A stretch of 64,000 nucleotides of DNA from Anaerolineales bacterium (lineage in GTDB: Bacteria; Chloroflexota; Anaerolineae; Anaerolineales; Villigracilaceae): positions 1,364,001 through 1,428,000 of the forward strand of contig JAHDWB010000001.1 of the NCBI GenBank assembly GCA_023382595.1. The letters run 5' to 3'. The translations under genes were made by a program, and so were the position numbers. The notes beneath the pieces are model-generated. The model had not been told where the DNA came from, did no database searches, and worked only from the letters and a program-made list of their open reading frames with translations. This document shows positions 42,601 through 50,670 of this stretch, one piece after another (the first letter of the stretch is position 1; each line of letters opens with the position of its first letter).

Positions 42601-43215
42601 TTAATTACCCAATTTCTCTAAAATCACCCGCCTCAACTCCGCCTGCACGGACTCCCATGCCTGCTCTGAATTCACTACCACCCAGCGCTGCGGTTCGGCG
42701 TTGACCATCTCCAAATACCCCGCGCGGACGCGGCGATGGAATTCCACTGTGTAGGCATCCAGCCGATTCCATTCGTTATCTTTCTTTTTTCTTTTCAACC
42801 CGACCTCCACATCAAGATCAAGCAGGATGGTCAAGTCAGGCGTCAAGCCGCCGGTGGCGTATTTGACCAGCGCGCGGATGTCGTCCAGATCCTGCTGATG
42901 TCCATAGCCTTGATAGGCGATCGTGGAATCATAATAGCGGTCTGAGATGACAATTTCGCCGTCCGCCAAGCGCGGCTGGATGACCTGCTCCACGATCTGG
43001 GCGCGCGCGGCTTGGTAGAGCAGAGTCTCCGTGCGAGGATGCATCTCCGCGTTCTTCATATCGTGCAAGATATCGCGGATCTGCTCGCTGATGGAGGTCC
43101 CGCCCGGTTCACGGGTCGGGAAGACGGTATGTCCCTTCTCGCGCAGAAACTCAACGAGATGGGGAATGTGGGAGGTTTTGCCCGAGCCTTCGGGTCCTTC
43201 GAGGGTGATGAACAT
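42601..43215 (-). CDS. tmk: Thymidylate kinase
   Basis: 204 aa. P-loop GPEGSGKT (7-14), the DRYYDSTIAYQGYG segment with the DR(Y/H) motif, and LLDLDVEVGLKRKKK before the lid. It phosphorylates dTMP to dTDP. The ATG at 43215 is 6 bases after TATACT; the longer frame to 43365 crosses a hairpin and a promoter. No Shine-Dalgarno. Confidence 0.95.
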   Translation of the reverse strand: MFITLEGPEGSGKTSHIPHLVEFLREKGHTVFPTREPGGTSISEQIRDILHDMKNAEMHPRTETLLYQAARAQIVEQVIQPRLADGEIVISDRYYDSTIAYQGYGHQQDLDDIRALVKYATGGLTPDLTILLDLDVEVGLKRKKKDNEWNRLDAYTVEFHRRVRAGYLEMVNAEPQRWVVVNSEQAWESVQAELRRVILEKLGN

Positions 43216-43221
43216 GGAGCA

Positions 43222-43227
43222 AGTATA
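43222..43227 (-). promoter_or_regulatory. Leaderless-type -10 box of tmk
   Basis: TATACT on the minus strand ending 6 bases before the ATG at 43215. Confidence 0.55.
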
Positions 43228-43244
43228 CAGGGAAATGGACGCGT

Positions 43245-43273
43245 CCAAAGAGGTTTGCATCAAACCTCTTTGG
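43245..43273. repeat. 13-bp perfect hairpin between tmk and the GIDE gene
   Basis: CCAAAGAGGTTTG (43245-43257) and its complement (43261-43273), three-base loop, no T run. Probably ends the GIDE transcript. Confidence 0.6.
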
Positions 43274-43289
43274 GATATTGTGAGGCAAA

Positions 43290-44018
43290 CTAACCGTCTA
43301 TGAAATACAGATACACCAAGACGGCAATGACCATGAAGATCAAGACATTTGCGATCACGCGCCAAAAGAACCTGCCCAACAGGCTCAGTTCGCTATGATC
43401 GCTGACGATCAGCGGATGATTCTCCCAGTCCATCACCCGCGCGCCCTGGGTCAGGGATGTCCTGCCAAGTACATACACCTGATCGCCCTGTTCGATATAT
43501 CGTTCATGGACGCGCATGTTCTTGTTTAAATTCAGCAGACCTTTCGAACTCACGCCCATCTCACTCAACGCAGCTTGGGTCTGCTCGTCAAGAGATGAAA
43601 ATAGTCCGGATGATTTTTTCACGTCGTCCCGTAACAAAAGTTCCAAGCGGTGACTGGGATGGATGCGCATCCGACCGGTGTTGTCGTACACGTCGAACGG
43701 TTCGGTGGATGTGTTGCTATATACCGTAACCCACCTTGAACTCCTGCCGGAACTTCGTCTCTCCATCACCTCCACCTGCCACAGGACGCAGGGCGTTTTT
43801 GTGATGGGGCTGTGCAGGATGGTCGGGCTGTCAGCTCTCCCGACGATCTCCACCTGCTCATCCGCCGAAATGTGAGCGATCTCGCTGGTGGATGTGCGAA
43901 TCATGCGAAATAGCTTGCCAAGGTTCTTGTAGGACAAAAGCAAGCCAAAAAAGCCGCCCGCCGCGCCTGCAAGAATGACCATCATATTTCTGTTCACGAA
44001 AACCAGGATGTCGTCCAT
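43290..44018 (-). CDS. GIDE-domain membrane protein
   Basis: 242 aa. A helix near residues 10-30, a soluble region, and a helix at about 215-240. The segment SPITKTPCVLWQVEVMERR and the later YIEQGDQVYVLGRT match the GIDE domain of the mitochondrial ubiquitin ligase MUL1, but no RING domain follows, as is usual in prokaryotes where the function is unknown. The ATG at 44018 follows GGAGAG. Confidence 0.78.
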   Translation of the reverse strand: MDDILVFVNRNMMVILAGAAGGFFGLLLSYKNLGKLFRMIRTSTSEIAHISADEQVEIVGRADSPTILHSPITKTPCVLWQVEVMERRSSGRSSRWVTVYSNTSTEPFDVYDNTGRMRIHPSHRLELLLRDDVKKSSGLFSSLDEQTQAALSEMGVSSKGLLNLNKNMRVHERYIEQGDQVYVLGRTSLTQGARVMDWENHPLIVSDHSELSLLGRFFWRVIANVLIFMVIAVLVYLYFIDG

Positions 44019-44109
44019 ATCAAACTCTCCGTAATGAATCGAGTTATGCGTGCCATGCACAGCGCCTTCCCGAGATAAAAGGGAAACAGGCGTATTAATT
44101 CGATTGTAA

Positions 44110-44158
44110 CAAAAGACCGTGGATGATGAGCGATTGATCTTCGCTTCATCCACGGTCT
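44110..44158 (-). terminator. Terminator of the R3H ATPase gene
   Basis: AGACCGTGGATGA and its complement (44114-44126, 44146-44158), followed by TTTTGTT on the minus strand. Confidence 0.7.
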
Positions 44159-44178
44159 GTGGTCTATCGTCCAAAGTC

Positions 44179-45786
44179 TTACTCGCGGAAGATCCTCACA
44201 TGCCTGCGCGGCTCCTTGCCGTACGAGTGACTCACCAACTCCGCTTTGCGCGCCATCTCGTGTTGGATGCGGCGCACGAGCGACGGTCCGGGCGGCAGGT
44301 CCACCCAGCGTTCGCCGTTCAGCACGGCGGCAATGGCTTGTTGGGTTTCATGGCGCACATCTTCCATATTGTCGCGCGGGGTTTGCGGCTCGGTCAGGTT
44401 GTACACGTCGCCGAGAAACTGCTCGATCTGCGAGACCGAATTTGCGCGCAGGACATAGATCGGCATCCCACGGCTTTCGGCTTCGATCACCGTATGTTCG
44501 CGGTTGCGGTAATACGTCCGCAGGGTCACCAGCACATCGGCTTCGTTCACATCAGTGACGACCACCGCAGGCACGCCGAGTCGCTTGGCGGCTTGCATCA
44601 GTCGATTCCGCGCCACGCCGTACGCGAAGACTCGCAGAGTCTGCAAGCGCGCGCCGACATTGGCAATGCCGATCGCAGGCGGATTGATCGACTCAGAGCG
44701 TGGAGTCGCTTCGGGGATGACAGAAGCAGGCTGACGGCGAGTCCGAAGCGGAGGAGTCTTCGTCGCATCTCCCTTAACTTTGGGCGGACTCTGTTTCTCG
44801 ATCTTGATCTCGCCCGATTCATCGCGCGTACGGATCTCGGGCAGGATGGGCGCGTCGCGCAGGAGCGAATCCACCGCGGACATGATGTCGAGGTGAACGG
44901 CAAAGCGCTCGCGATGCTGGATCTCGATCAGCACATCGAAGGTGGGCGGAGCGCGTCTTTCCAAAACGGTCTTCTGCGTGCCGCGGCGGCGGGCTTCTTC
45001 ATCTGATAATGTGACCGCTTCGATGCCGCCGACGAGGTCGCTGAGCGTGGGGTTGAGCAAAAGATTATCAAGCGTTTGACCGTGCGCCGTGCCGATCAGT
45101 TGCACGCCGCGTTCGGCGATGGTGCGCGCAGCGAGGGCTTCGAGTTCGCGCCCGATTTCGTCGATGACGATGACTTCGGGGTTGTGATTTTCGACCGCTT
45201 CGATCATCACTTCGTGTTGCAGCATCGGCTCGCGGACTTGCATGCGGCGCGCCCGTCCCACGGCGGGATGCGGCACGTCGCCGTCGCCGCCGATCTCATT
45301 GGAAGTATCCACGATGACAACGCGCTTGCTTTCAGCGAGGATGCGCGCCGCCTCGCGCAGGAGCGTGGTCTTGCCGACACCCGGACGACCGAGGATCAGC
45401 ACGGATTTGCCTGATTCGATGATGTCTTGGATGATGTCCACCGTGCCGTACACGGCGCGACCAACGCGGCAGGTTAAACCAACAATGACGCCCAGCCGGT
45501 TTCGGATGGCGGAGATGCGGTGGAGTGTGCGCTCCATGCCGGCGCGGTTGTCGGCGTCGAACATGCCGATGCGCTCGGTGATGTGGTCGATCTCGGCGCG
45601 GGTGATCTCCTTGTCGGAGAGTACGATTTCGCCTTCGACGAAGCGCGCGGCGGGCAGGCGCCCAAGATCAATGACGATCTCCAGCAGGTTGTCGGAGTTG
45701 TTCGCCTTTTCCACGGCGTGACGAAGGTTCGCGGGAAGGACGTCCAAAAGGGCGTCGAGGTCGTCTGTAATTCTGTGTTGTGTCAT
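44179..45786 (-). CDS. Ycf45/SpoIIIAA-like AAA ATPase with R3H domain
   Basis: 535 aa. Walker A is GRPGVGKTT (133-141) in a RecA-like fold related to SpoIIIAA, with [23 protein letters not shown] as Walker B and sensor region. After a linker of about 90 residues comes an Arg-rich region and a C-terminal R3H motif ([29 protein letters not shown]), a single-strand nucleic-acid binder. The family includes chloroplast Ycf45 and cyanobacterial homologues of unknown function. No sporulation genes are nearby. Confidence 0.85.
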   Translation of the reverse strand: MTQHRITDDLDALLDVLPANLRHAVEKANNSDNLLEIVIDLGRLPAARFVEGEIVLSDKEITRAEIDHITERIGMFDADNRAGMERTLHRISAIRNRLGVIVGLTCRVGRAVYGTVDIIQDIIESGKSVLILGRPGVGKTTLLREAARILAESKRVVIVDTSNEIGGDGDVPHPAVGRARRMQVREPMLQHEVMIEAVENHNPEVIVIDEIGRELEALAARTIAERGVQLIGTAHGQTLDNLLLNPTLSDLVGGIEAVTLSDEEARRRGTQKTVLERRAPPTFDVLIEIQHRERFAVHLDIMSAVDSLLRDAPILPEIRTRDESGEIKIEKQSPPKVKGDATKTPPLRTRRQPASVIPEATPRSESINPPAIGIANVGARLQTLRVFAYGVARNRLMQAAKRLGVPAVVVTDVNEADVLVTLRTYYRNREHTVIEAESRGMPIYVLRANSVSQIEQFLGDVYNLTEPQTPRDNMEDVRHETQQAIAAVLNGERWVDLPPGPSLVRRIQHEMARKAELVSHSYGKEPRRHVRIFRE

Positions 45787-46142
45787 ATGTTAAGTTTCAA
45801 GAAACGCCAAAGGTCAAGTGGCGGGAATGATCGTAAAACAGGAAAGAAATATGCGGGCACGCGAAAAAGAACAAGCGCGGCTTGTATTAAAAACAGAGGG
45901 GAAATTTAGAAATGACCATTGTAGTGTACCTGCCTTTCCGGGGTGTCACGTGCAGAGTTTCACGTGTCAGGCATCCTGCGCCGTCGTGTAGTGGCAGGGA
46001 TATTATAGCAGGTTGACGGTCCATGCATGGTTAGAGATGCGTATTAATTTCAGGATTTGTCTGACGAATTTTACAGATGCACGGCGCGCTGTATCCCATC
46101 TTTCCTACCCGCTAATCCCTTATCGCCTGTATAATTACTACC
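45787..46142. other. Divergent intergenic region, 356 bp
   Basis: It contains a minus-strand TATAAT (46002-46007) that would give the R3H ATPase a leader of about 210 bases, and a plus-strand TATAAT (46130-46135) for the DUF389 gene. TCACGTG is repeated within 45945-45970. A 46-codon plus-strand frame after AGGAAAG looks accidental. Confidence 0.5.
46130..46135 (+). promoter_or_regulatory. Leaderless-type -10 box of the DUF389 gene
   Basis: TATAAT ending 7 bases before the ATG at 46143. Confidence 0.55.
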
Positions 46143-47444
46143 ATGTCATTATCGGACGACCCGATCCTTCCAAACGAACCGCCGCAGCCTCCACGCAATG
46201 AAGAGACTGCCGCACAGCGTGTCCGGCGCAGACGCGCCACGCGCCGTTCCTCCATCCCAACGGATGCGGAGGGACAGGCGGCACTGATCGCCTCGCTGGC
46301 GCGCCGCGCGTATCCATCCATCGAGTTGTTCGTCTTCTCGTTGGTATGCGGCGCGATCCTCGGGCTGGGGTTTCTGCTGAATTCGCAAGCCGTGCTCTTG
46401 CTCGGCATCCTCGTCGCGCCGCTGATGACTCCCTGGGTGGGATTCCTGCTTGCCATCCTCACCGGTTCGATCCGTTTTCTTTTTGAAACCATCATGGCAT
46501 TGCTCATCAGCATTGTGCTGGTATTTGCAGGCGGATTACTGGCGGGGTTCGCAATGCAGATCTGGCCCAACATTGCGCGCGACAATGTCTATATCCATTC
46601 GCAGTTATGGCTGCCTGCGCTGGTCGTCTTTGCCGTTGGCGCAGTGACGCTGGTCGCATCCTTTGCGCGTTCGGAGAGCAAGCCCTTCCTGCCGAGTGTG
46701 CTGATCGCGTACTCGTTCTTCCTGCCGGTCAGCGCGGCGGGTTTCGGGCTCAGCTCCGGTCTGGACGGAGTCTGGCTCCAAGGTGCGCTTGTCTTTGTTA
46801 CGCACTTTGTGTTTGCAAGCCTGCTGGGTCTCGTCACGCTGTTCCTCCTGCGATTACGCCCGTCAATGGGCGGTGTCATCTTCAGCGGGATATCGATCCT
46901 GCTCTTCGCGTGGATCCTGTTCTCGTTGATGGGAGCAGGTTCCCCGTCTGGAAATGAGGCGGCGACAAATGCCTCCACACCGACGAATCAGGCATCCGCG
47001 CTTCTCTCTCCAACCTCGGAACTGGGTCAACCATCCATAGAGACTCCCAGCCCCTCGCGGACTCCATCCCGCACGCCGACGGTTGGCACGCCCAGCCCCG
47101 TCCCGCTGACGCTTGAGATCACGCTGCCTCCCACCGAAACCCCGACCATCACCATGACGGTCCAGCCCACCCCCACCTACGGCAGGATTCGGGCGGCTGA
47201 GGGCGGCGGGGCAAATTTGCGCGAATCCCCCAACGGGGCGTATTTGTTGACCCTGCTCAATGATACGATCGTGGAAATCTATTCGGAGTTCGAGATCGTG
47301 AATGGGGTGACATGGGTGAAAGTGTACGTGACCATCAGCGGGCGGCAGATCGAAGGCTGGCTGTTGGAGTCGGTGCTTCAGTACGCCACGCCTGAACCGA
47401 ATTTCCCAGCGTCCGCCACGCCGACCGGGACGCCTACCCCGTAA
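46143..47444 (+). CDS. DUF389-like membrane protein fused to an SH3-like domain
   Basis: 433 aa. An Arg-rich cytoplasmic N-terminus is followed by about six helices (57-260) carrying the DUF389 pattern LLLGILVAPLMTPWVGFLLAI. A Pro/Thr/Ser linker (about 262-345) leads to a bacterial SH3-like domain (ANLRESPNGAYLLTLLNDTIVEI and WVKVYV, ending WLLES), expected outside the cell, where such domains bind cell-wall material. The fusion is unusual. The mRNA looks leaderless. The phosphohexomutase gene follows after 27 bases. Confidence 0.8.
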   Translation: MSLSDDPILPNEPPQPPRNEETAAQRVRRRRATRRSSIPTDAEGQAALIASLARRAYPSIELFVFSLVCGAILGLGFLLNSQAVLLLGILVAPLMTPWVGFLLAILTGSIRFLFETIMALLISIVLVFAGGLLAGFAMQIWPNIARDNVYIHSQLWLPALVVFAVGAVTLVASFARSESKPFLPSVLIAYSFFLPVSAAGFGLSSGLDGVWLQGALVFVTHFVFASLLGLVTLFLLRLRPSMGGVIFSGISILLFAWILFSLMGAGSPSGNEAATNASTPTNQASALLSPTSELGQPSIETPSPSRTPSRTPTVGTPSPVPLTLEITLPPTETPTITMTVQPTPTYGRIRAAEGGGANLRESPNGAYLLTLLNDTIVEIYSEFEIVNGVTWVKVYVTISGRQIEGWLLESVLQYATPEPNFPASATPTGTPTP

Positions 47445-47471
47445 ACCAAATCTCTCAAAAAAGGATATTTC

Positions 47472-48920
47472 ATGCCCATACATTTTGGCACCGACGGCTG
47501 GCGCGCCGTCATCTCGGATAGTTTTACGTTCGGAAATTTACGCATGGTCTCGCAAGCGATTGCGGATGCAGTCGCTTCAGACCATTGGGATAAATCTGCA
47601 AATGTGGATTCCAAGAAGATCGTGATCGGATTCGACACGCGCTTCCTCTCCGACCGGTTTGCAGGGGAGGTGGCGCGTGTGCTCGCCGCAAACGGATTTA
47701 CCGTTCTGCTGGCACAGTCCGATTCGCCCACGCCCGCCATTTCCTATGCGGTGAAGCACAATAATGCCATTGCGGGCATCATGATCACTGCTTCGCACAA
47801 TGCGCCGCGTTACAACGGCGTGAAGTTGAAGGGCGCGTTCGGCGGTTCGGCTCTGCCCGAGCAATGCCGCCGCGTGGAAGTGTATATCAACGACAACGAA
47901 CAGCAGGCGCGCGGTCCCAATTTGATGGATTTCAAACAAGCGCGCGATGCGGGCTTGATCCAGAAGTTCAATCCGCTGCCTGCTTATTTTGAACATTTAC
48001 GAACGCTCATCAACACGGACGTCATTGCCGATAATCCGCAGCGTTTCGTAGCGGATGCCATGTACGGCTCCGGTCGCGGGGTGATCAAAGCCTTTTTGCA
48101 GGGGACAGGCTGCGAGATCGCCGAGATCCGCGGCGAGATGAATCCCGGTTTTGGCGGCGTGCATCCTGAGCCGATCGCCAAATATCTGGGGGCGTTGTCC
48201 AGCGCGGTCAGTTCCGGGCTGGGAGATTTCGGCGTGGTCACCGATGGCGACGCGGACCGCATCGGCGCGATGGATGAGCGCGGGAATTTCGTCGATCCGC
48301 ACAAGATCATGGCGCTTTCGCTGAAATATCTTGTTGAAGAACGAGGCTTGGGCGGCGCTGTTGTGCGGACGGTTTCGACCACACGCATGATCGACCGTCT
48401 CGCAAAACGCTACGGGATGAAATTATACGAAACGCCGGTTGGATTCAACCATATTGCCGACCATATGCTGAGCGAGGATGTGTTAATTGGCGGCGAAGAG
48501 TCTGGCGGCATTTCCTTCAAAGGACACATTCCCGAAGGTGACGGTCCCGTCATGGGCTTGCTGCTGGTGGAAATGCTGGCGAAGTCGGGCAAGTCACTTG
48601 GCACGCTGGTGGATGAATTGCTCGCGGATGTGGGTCCTGCTCTGTATGAGCGCGTTGACCTGCGTCTCAGCCGTCCGGTTGCCAAGGCGGAAATGACGGA
48701 ATTTCTAACCCAAAAAGCGCCTGCCGAGATCGGCGGTCAGAAAGTGGACGAGATCGGTCAGCGCGACGGTGTGAAATACATCATGGCGGACGACTCATGG
48801 CTGTTGATCCGCCCGTCCGGGACGGAGCCGGTTCTGCGCGTGTACGCCGAAGGACGCACGCAGGAGATGGTCAAGGCGTTGATCGGTTATGGGAAAACGG
48901 TAGCGGAGAGCGTGGTTTAG
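47472..48920 (+). CDS. Phosphoglucomutase/phosphomannomutase
   Basis: 482 aa of the alpha-D-phosphohexomutase family. The phosphoserine loop is TASHNAP (Ser108), the metal loop DGDADR, the sugar loop GEESGG and the phosphate loop RPSGTEP. Which hexose phosphate is used cannot be told; glucose-1-phosphate supply to GlgC (57327-58574) is plausible. A perfect bidirectional terminator follows. Confidence 0.94.
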   Translation: MPIHFGTDGWRAVISDSFTFGNLRMVSQAIADAVASDHWDKSANVDSKKIVIGFDTRFLSDRFAGEVARVLAANGFTVLLAQSDSPTPAISYAVKHNNAIAGIMITASHNAPRYNGVKLKGAFGGSALPEQCRRVEVYINDNEQQARGPNLMDFKQARDAGLIQKFNPLPAYFEHLRTLINTDVIADNPQRFVADAMYGSGRGVIKAFLQGTGCEIAEIRGEMNPGFGGVHPEPIAKYLGALSSAVSSGLGDFGVVTDGDADRIGAMDERGNFVDPHKIMALSLKYLVEERGLGGAVVRTVSTTRMIDRLAKRYGMKLYETPVGFNHIADHMLSEDVLIGGEESGGISFKGHIPEGDGPVMGLLLVEMLAKSGKSLGTLVDELLADVGPALYERVDLRLSRPVAKAEMTEFLTQKAPAEIGGQKVDEIGQRDGVKYIMADDSWLLIRPSGTEPVLRVYAEGRTQEMVKALIGYGKTVAESVV

Positions 48921-48939
48921 TCTCTTTCGATGCGAAACT

Positions 48940-48979
48940 GAAAATAAAACTCACCCGTTGCAGGGTGAGTTTTATTTTC
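48940..48979. terminator. Bidirectional terminator
   Basis: GAAAATAAAACTCACCC and its complement with a six-base loop, between convergent genes. Confidence 0.9.
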
Positions 48980-48995
48980 GGGGAACAAGAACCAA

Positions 48996-49577
48996 TTATC
49001 GGGTCGGGGAGACGCGCAGCCTGCGTGCCAGCAGGATCACGATCATGAAAGCGAGCGCCATCACAACCAGACCGGGCACGCCGTAGTCATCCACAAAGCC
49101 GGTGTTGGGCAGGGCGGTAGTGGTGGGGATGACGGTCAGCTGGGCAATGGCGGCTTGCGTCAATGCCGCGCCGACGGTTGCAGTTGCAGCGGCGGGTGTT
49201 CCTGCCGCATCTGCCGGGCTGACGCCGCCTCCGGACGGATCCGGGGTTTCGGTGGCGGTGGCGAGGTTGACTACGGAGGTGGAGGTCGGCTCCAGCGTGG
49301 GAGTGGATTGGATGATGGCTTCAGATGTGGCGGTCAGCGCCGAGGCGATAAAATCGGCGTTGGCTTGCGCGGTCTGCGAGGCGATCGCATTGTTCTGCGC
49401 CTGCTGCGCCGCGCGGTTTTGCGAACCAAATAAATACACGCCCACCAGACAGGCAATGGAGATCAGGATGATCCCGCCCAGAATACCGACCGCAATCAGG
49501 AACGTGCGGTTATTATTCGATTCCTCCGGAAGCGGAGCATCGTCAGTGGTTTCAAATTCATTAGGTTCAAAGGACAT
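48996..49577 (-). CDS. Membrane protein with LPNTG sortase sorting signal
   Basis: 193 aa. A helix at about 25-49 follows a short acidic N-terminus; then an Ala/Gln/Thr-rich extracellular stretch of about 100 residues. The C-terminus is a textbook sorting signal: LPNTG (156-160), a hydrophobic run (about 166-184) and ARRLR. It should be anchored by a sortase such as the one at 30180-31088. AGGAGA precedes the ATG; it lies 34 bases after the operon of 49612-57182 and is probably its last gene. Confidence 0.82.
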   Translation of the reverse strand: MSFEPNEFETTDDAPLPEESNNNRTFLIAVGILGGIILISIACLVGVYLFGSQNRAAQQAQNNAIASQTAQANADFIASALTATSEAIIQSTPTLEPTSTSVVNLATATETPDPSGGGVSPADAAGTPAAATATVGAALTQAAIAQLTVIPTTTALPNTGFVDDYGVPGLVVMALAFMIVILLARRLRVSPTR

Positions 49578-49611
49578 GGAACACTCTCCTGATTAATGGG
49601 TTACGTTGGTA

Positions 49612-50667
49612 TTATCCCACAACTTCTAGGTTTATGAGCGGGGCAACGATCGTTTCGCCGTTCTCAAGTTTGACCTCCGCCGCCGGGGCGCGCAAGCCGC
49701 TGGGAAGTACCGTCAACCCGGGCTTGATGGCGGCGATGGAGCCGATCATTCCCATCGCCGGCGGGCGGCGCATCCGCACCTGCAAACCGGGCGCGAACGT
49801 CTCGATCGCGTTCGGCGCGGACGGCTCGGATGAAATGGGCAGCGGGATGATGACTTCCGGACGCGCGCCGGTGTAACGGTCATACGCCTCGGCGTTAACG
49901 GTCACTTCGCGCTTGGCGTTTGTGCTGAGCAGCTTATGTGCAGCGGAGTTCATCGGCAGTTTGCCGAACCCATCCGTGAGCATGATCGGAATGCGAAGCT
50001 CGCGCGCCTTGGCTATCAGTGTGGGCGGCAGGCTCGAAAGGATAAGCCCGCGCACGGGCAGGTCTGCCGCGTCCTGTAACGTTTCCGCATCCGTGATCAT
50101 TCCTCCAAGGATGATGGAACCGCGCAGGCTGACATCCAACCGTCCGGATGTCAGAACAGCGTCCGGCGTATCCGCCAGATTGACGAGAATCCCCGAATCA
50201 ATGCGGCCGTTGCCCCAGACGCCTTGTATCAATCCGCCGGCGGTTTGGATCACGACGCCCCGGTTCGGGATGAGTTGGATGACCGTGCCCGGTATGCCCG
50301 CTTTCAACTCAAGTTTTGTTTCGCCAACCTCCATCAATACCTGACCGCCTCCCACCGCTACCACGCGTCCTTCGCGCGGAGTGCGGACATGGCGGGGGAA
50401 GATTCCCTTCCCGGTAGCGATCTCTGTATTTGCCGAGAGGCGGTCATCCACTTTGCAACGGATCAATCGTTCCGCCATTTCCGGGGAAACGTCCAGCAGC
50501 CGCGCCACATCCAGCAGGACATGTTCACGCGCCCAGTGGGTTTCAGCGATCACATCCACCGGGCTGACCTTTTGCTGAATGCGGGCAAGCACTTTGCCGG
50601 AAACGGGCAGAACCCGTTCGCGCACAATGGATGTAAAACCGATCACATGATGTACAGGTGCCTGCAT
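49612..50667 (-). CDS. Hypothetical soluble protein of the GlmL-like operon, 351 aa
   Basis: No family recognised. The middle (about 95-160) is rich in short strands with the pattern GRVVAVGGGQVLMEVG then GTVIQLIPNRGVVIQ, resembling a small beta-barrel; the region 190-255 (LRGSIILGGMITDAETLQ, then GLILSSLPP) looks like a Rossmann-type or swivelling domain. No signal peptide or helix, so it is cytoplasmic. It starts 3 bases after the GlmL-like gene, so the two products probably act together. Confidence 0.75.
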   Translation of the reverse strand: MQAPVHHVIGFTSIVRERVLPVSGKVLARIQQKVSPVDVIAETHWAREHVLLDVARLLDVSPEMAERLIRCKVDDRLSANTEIATGKGIFPRHVRTPREGRVVAVGGGQVLMEVGETKLELKAGIPGTVIQLIPNRGVVIQTAGGLIQGVWGNGRIDSGILVNLADTPDAVLTSGRLDVSLRGSIILGGMITDAETLQDAADLPVRGLILSSLPPTLIAKARELRIPIMLTDGFGKLPMNSAAHKLLSTNAKREVTVNAEAYDRYTGARPEVIIPLPISSEPSAPNAIETFAPGLQVRMRRPPAMGMIGSIAAIKPGLTVLPSGLRAPAAEVKLENGETIVAPLINLEVVG

Positions 50668-50670
50668 CTT

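Noticed and set aside
43290-44018. GIDE protein as a ubiquitin ligase
   Set aside because: Only the GIDE domain is visible; no RING finger Cys/His pattern occurs, so ligase activity is not supported.
44119-45006. 295-aa plus-strand ORF opposite the R3H ATPase
   Set aside because: Shadow frame; no ribosome site and it begins inside the terminator hairpin of the real gene.
45860-46000. 46-codon ORF in the divergent intergenic region
   Set aside because: It has a modest AGGAAAG site but no meaningful protein features; Cys-rich end looks random.
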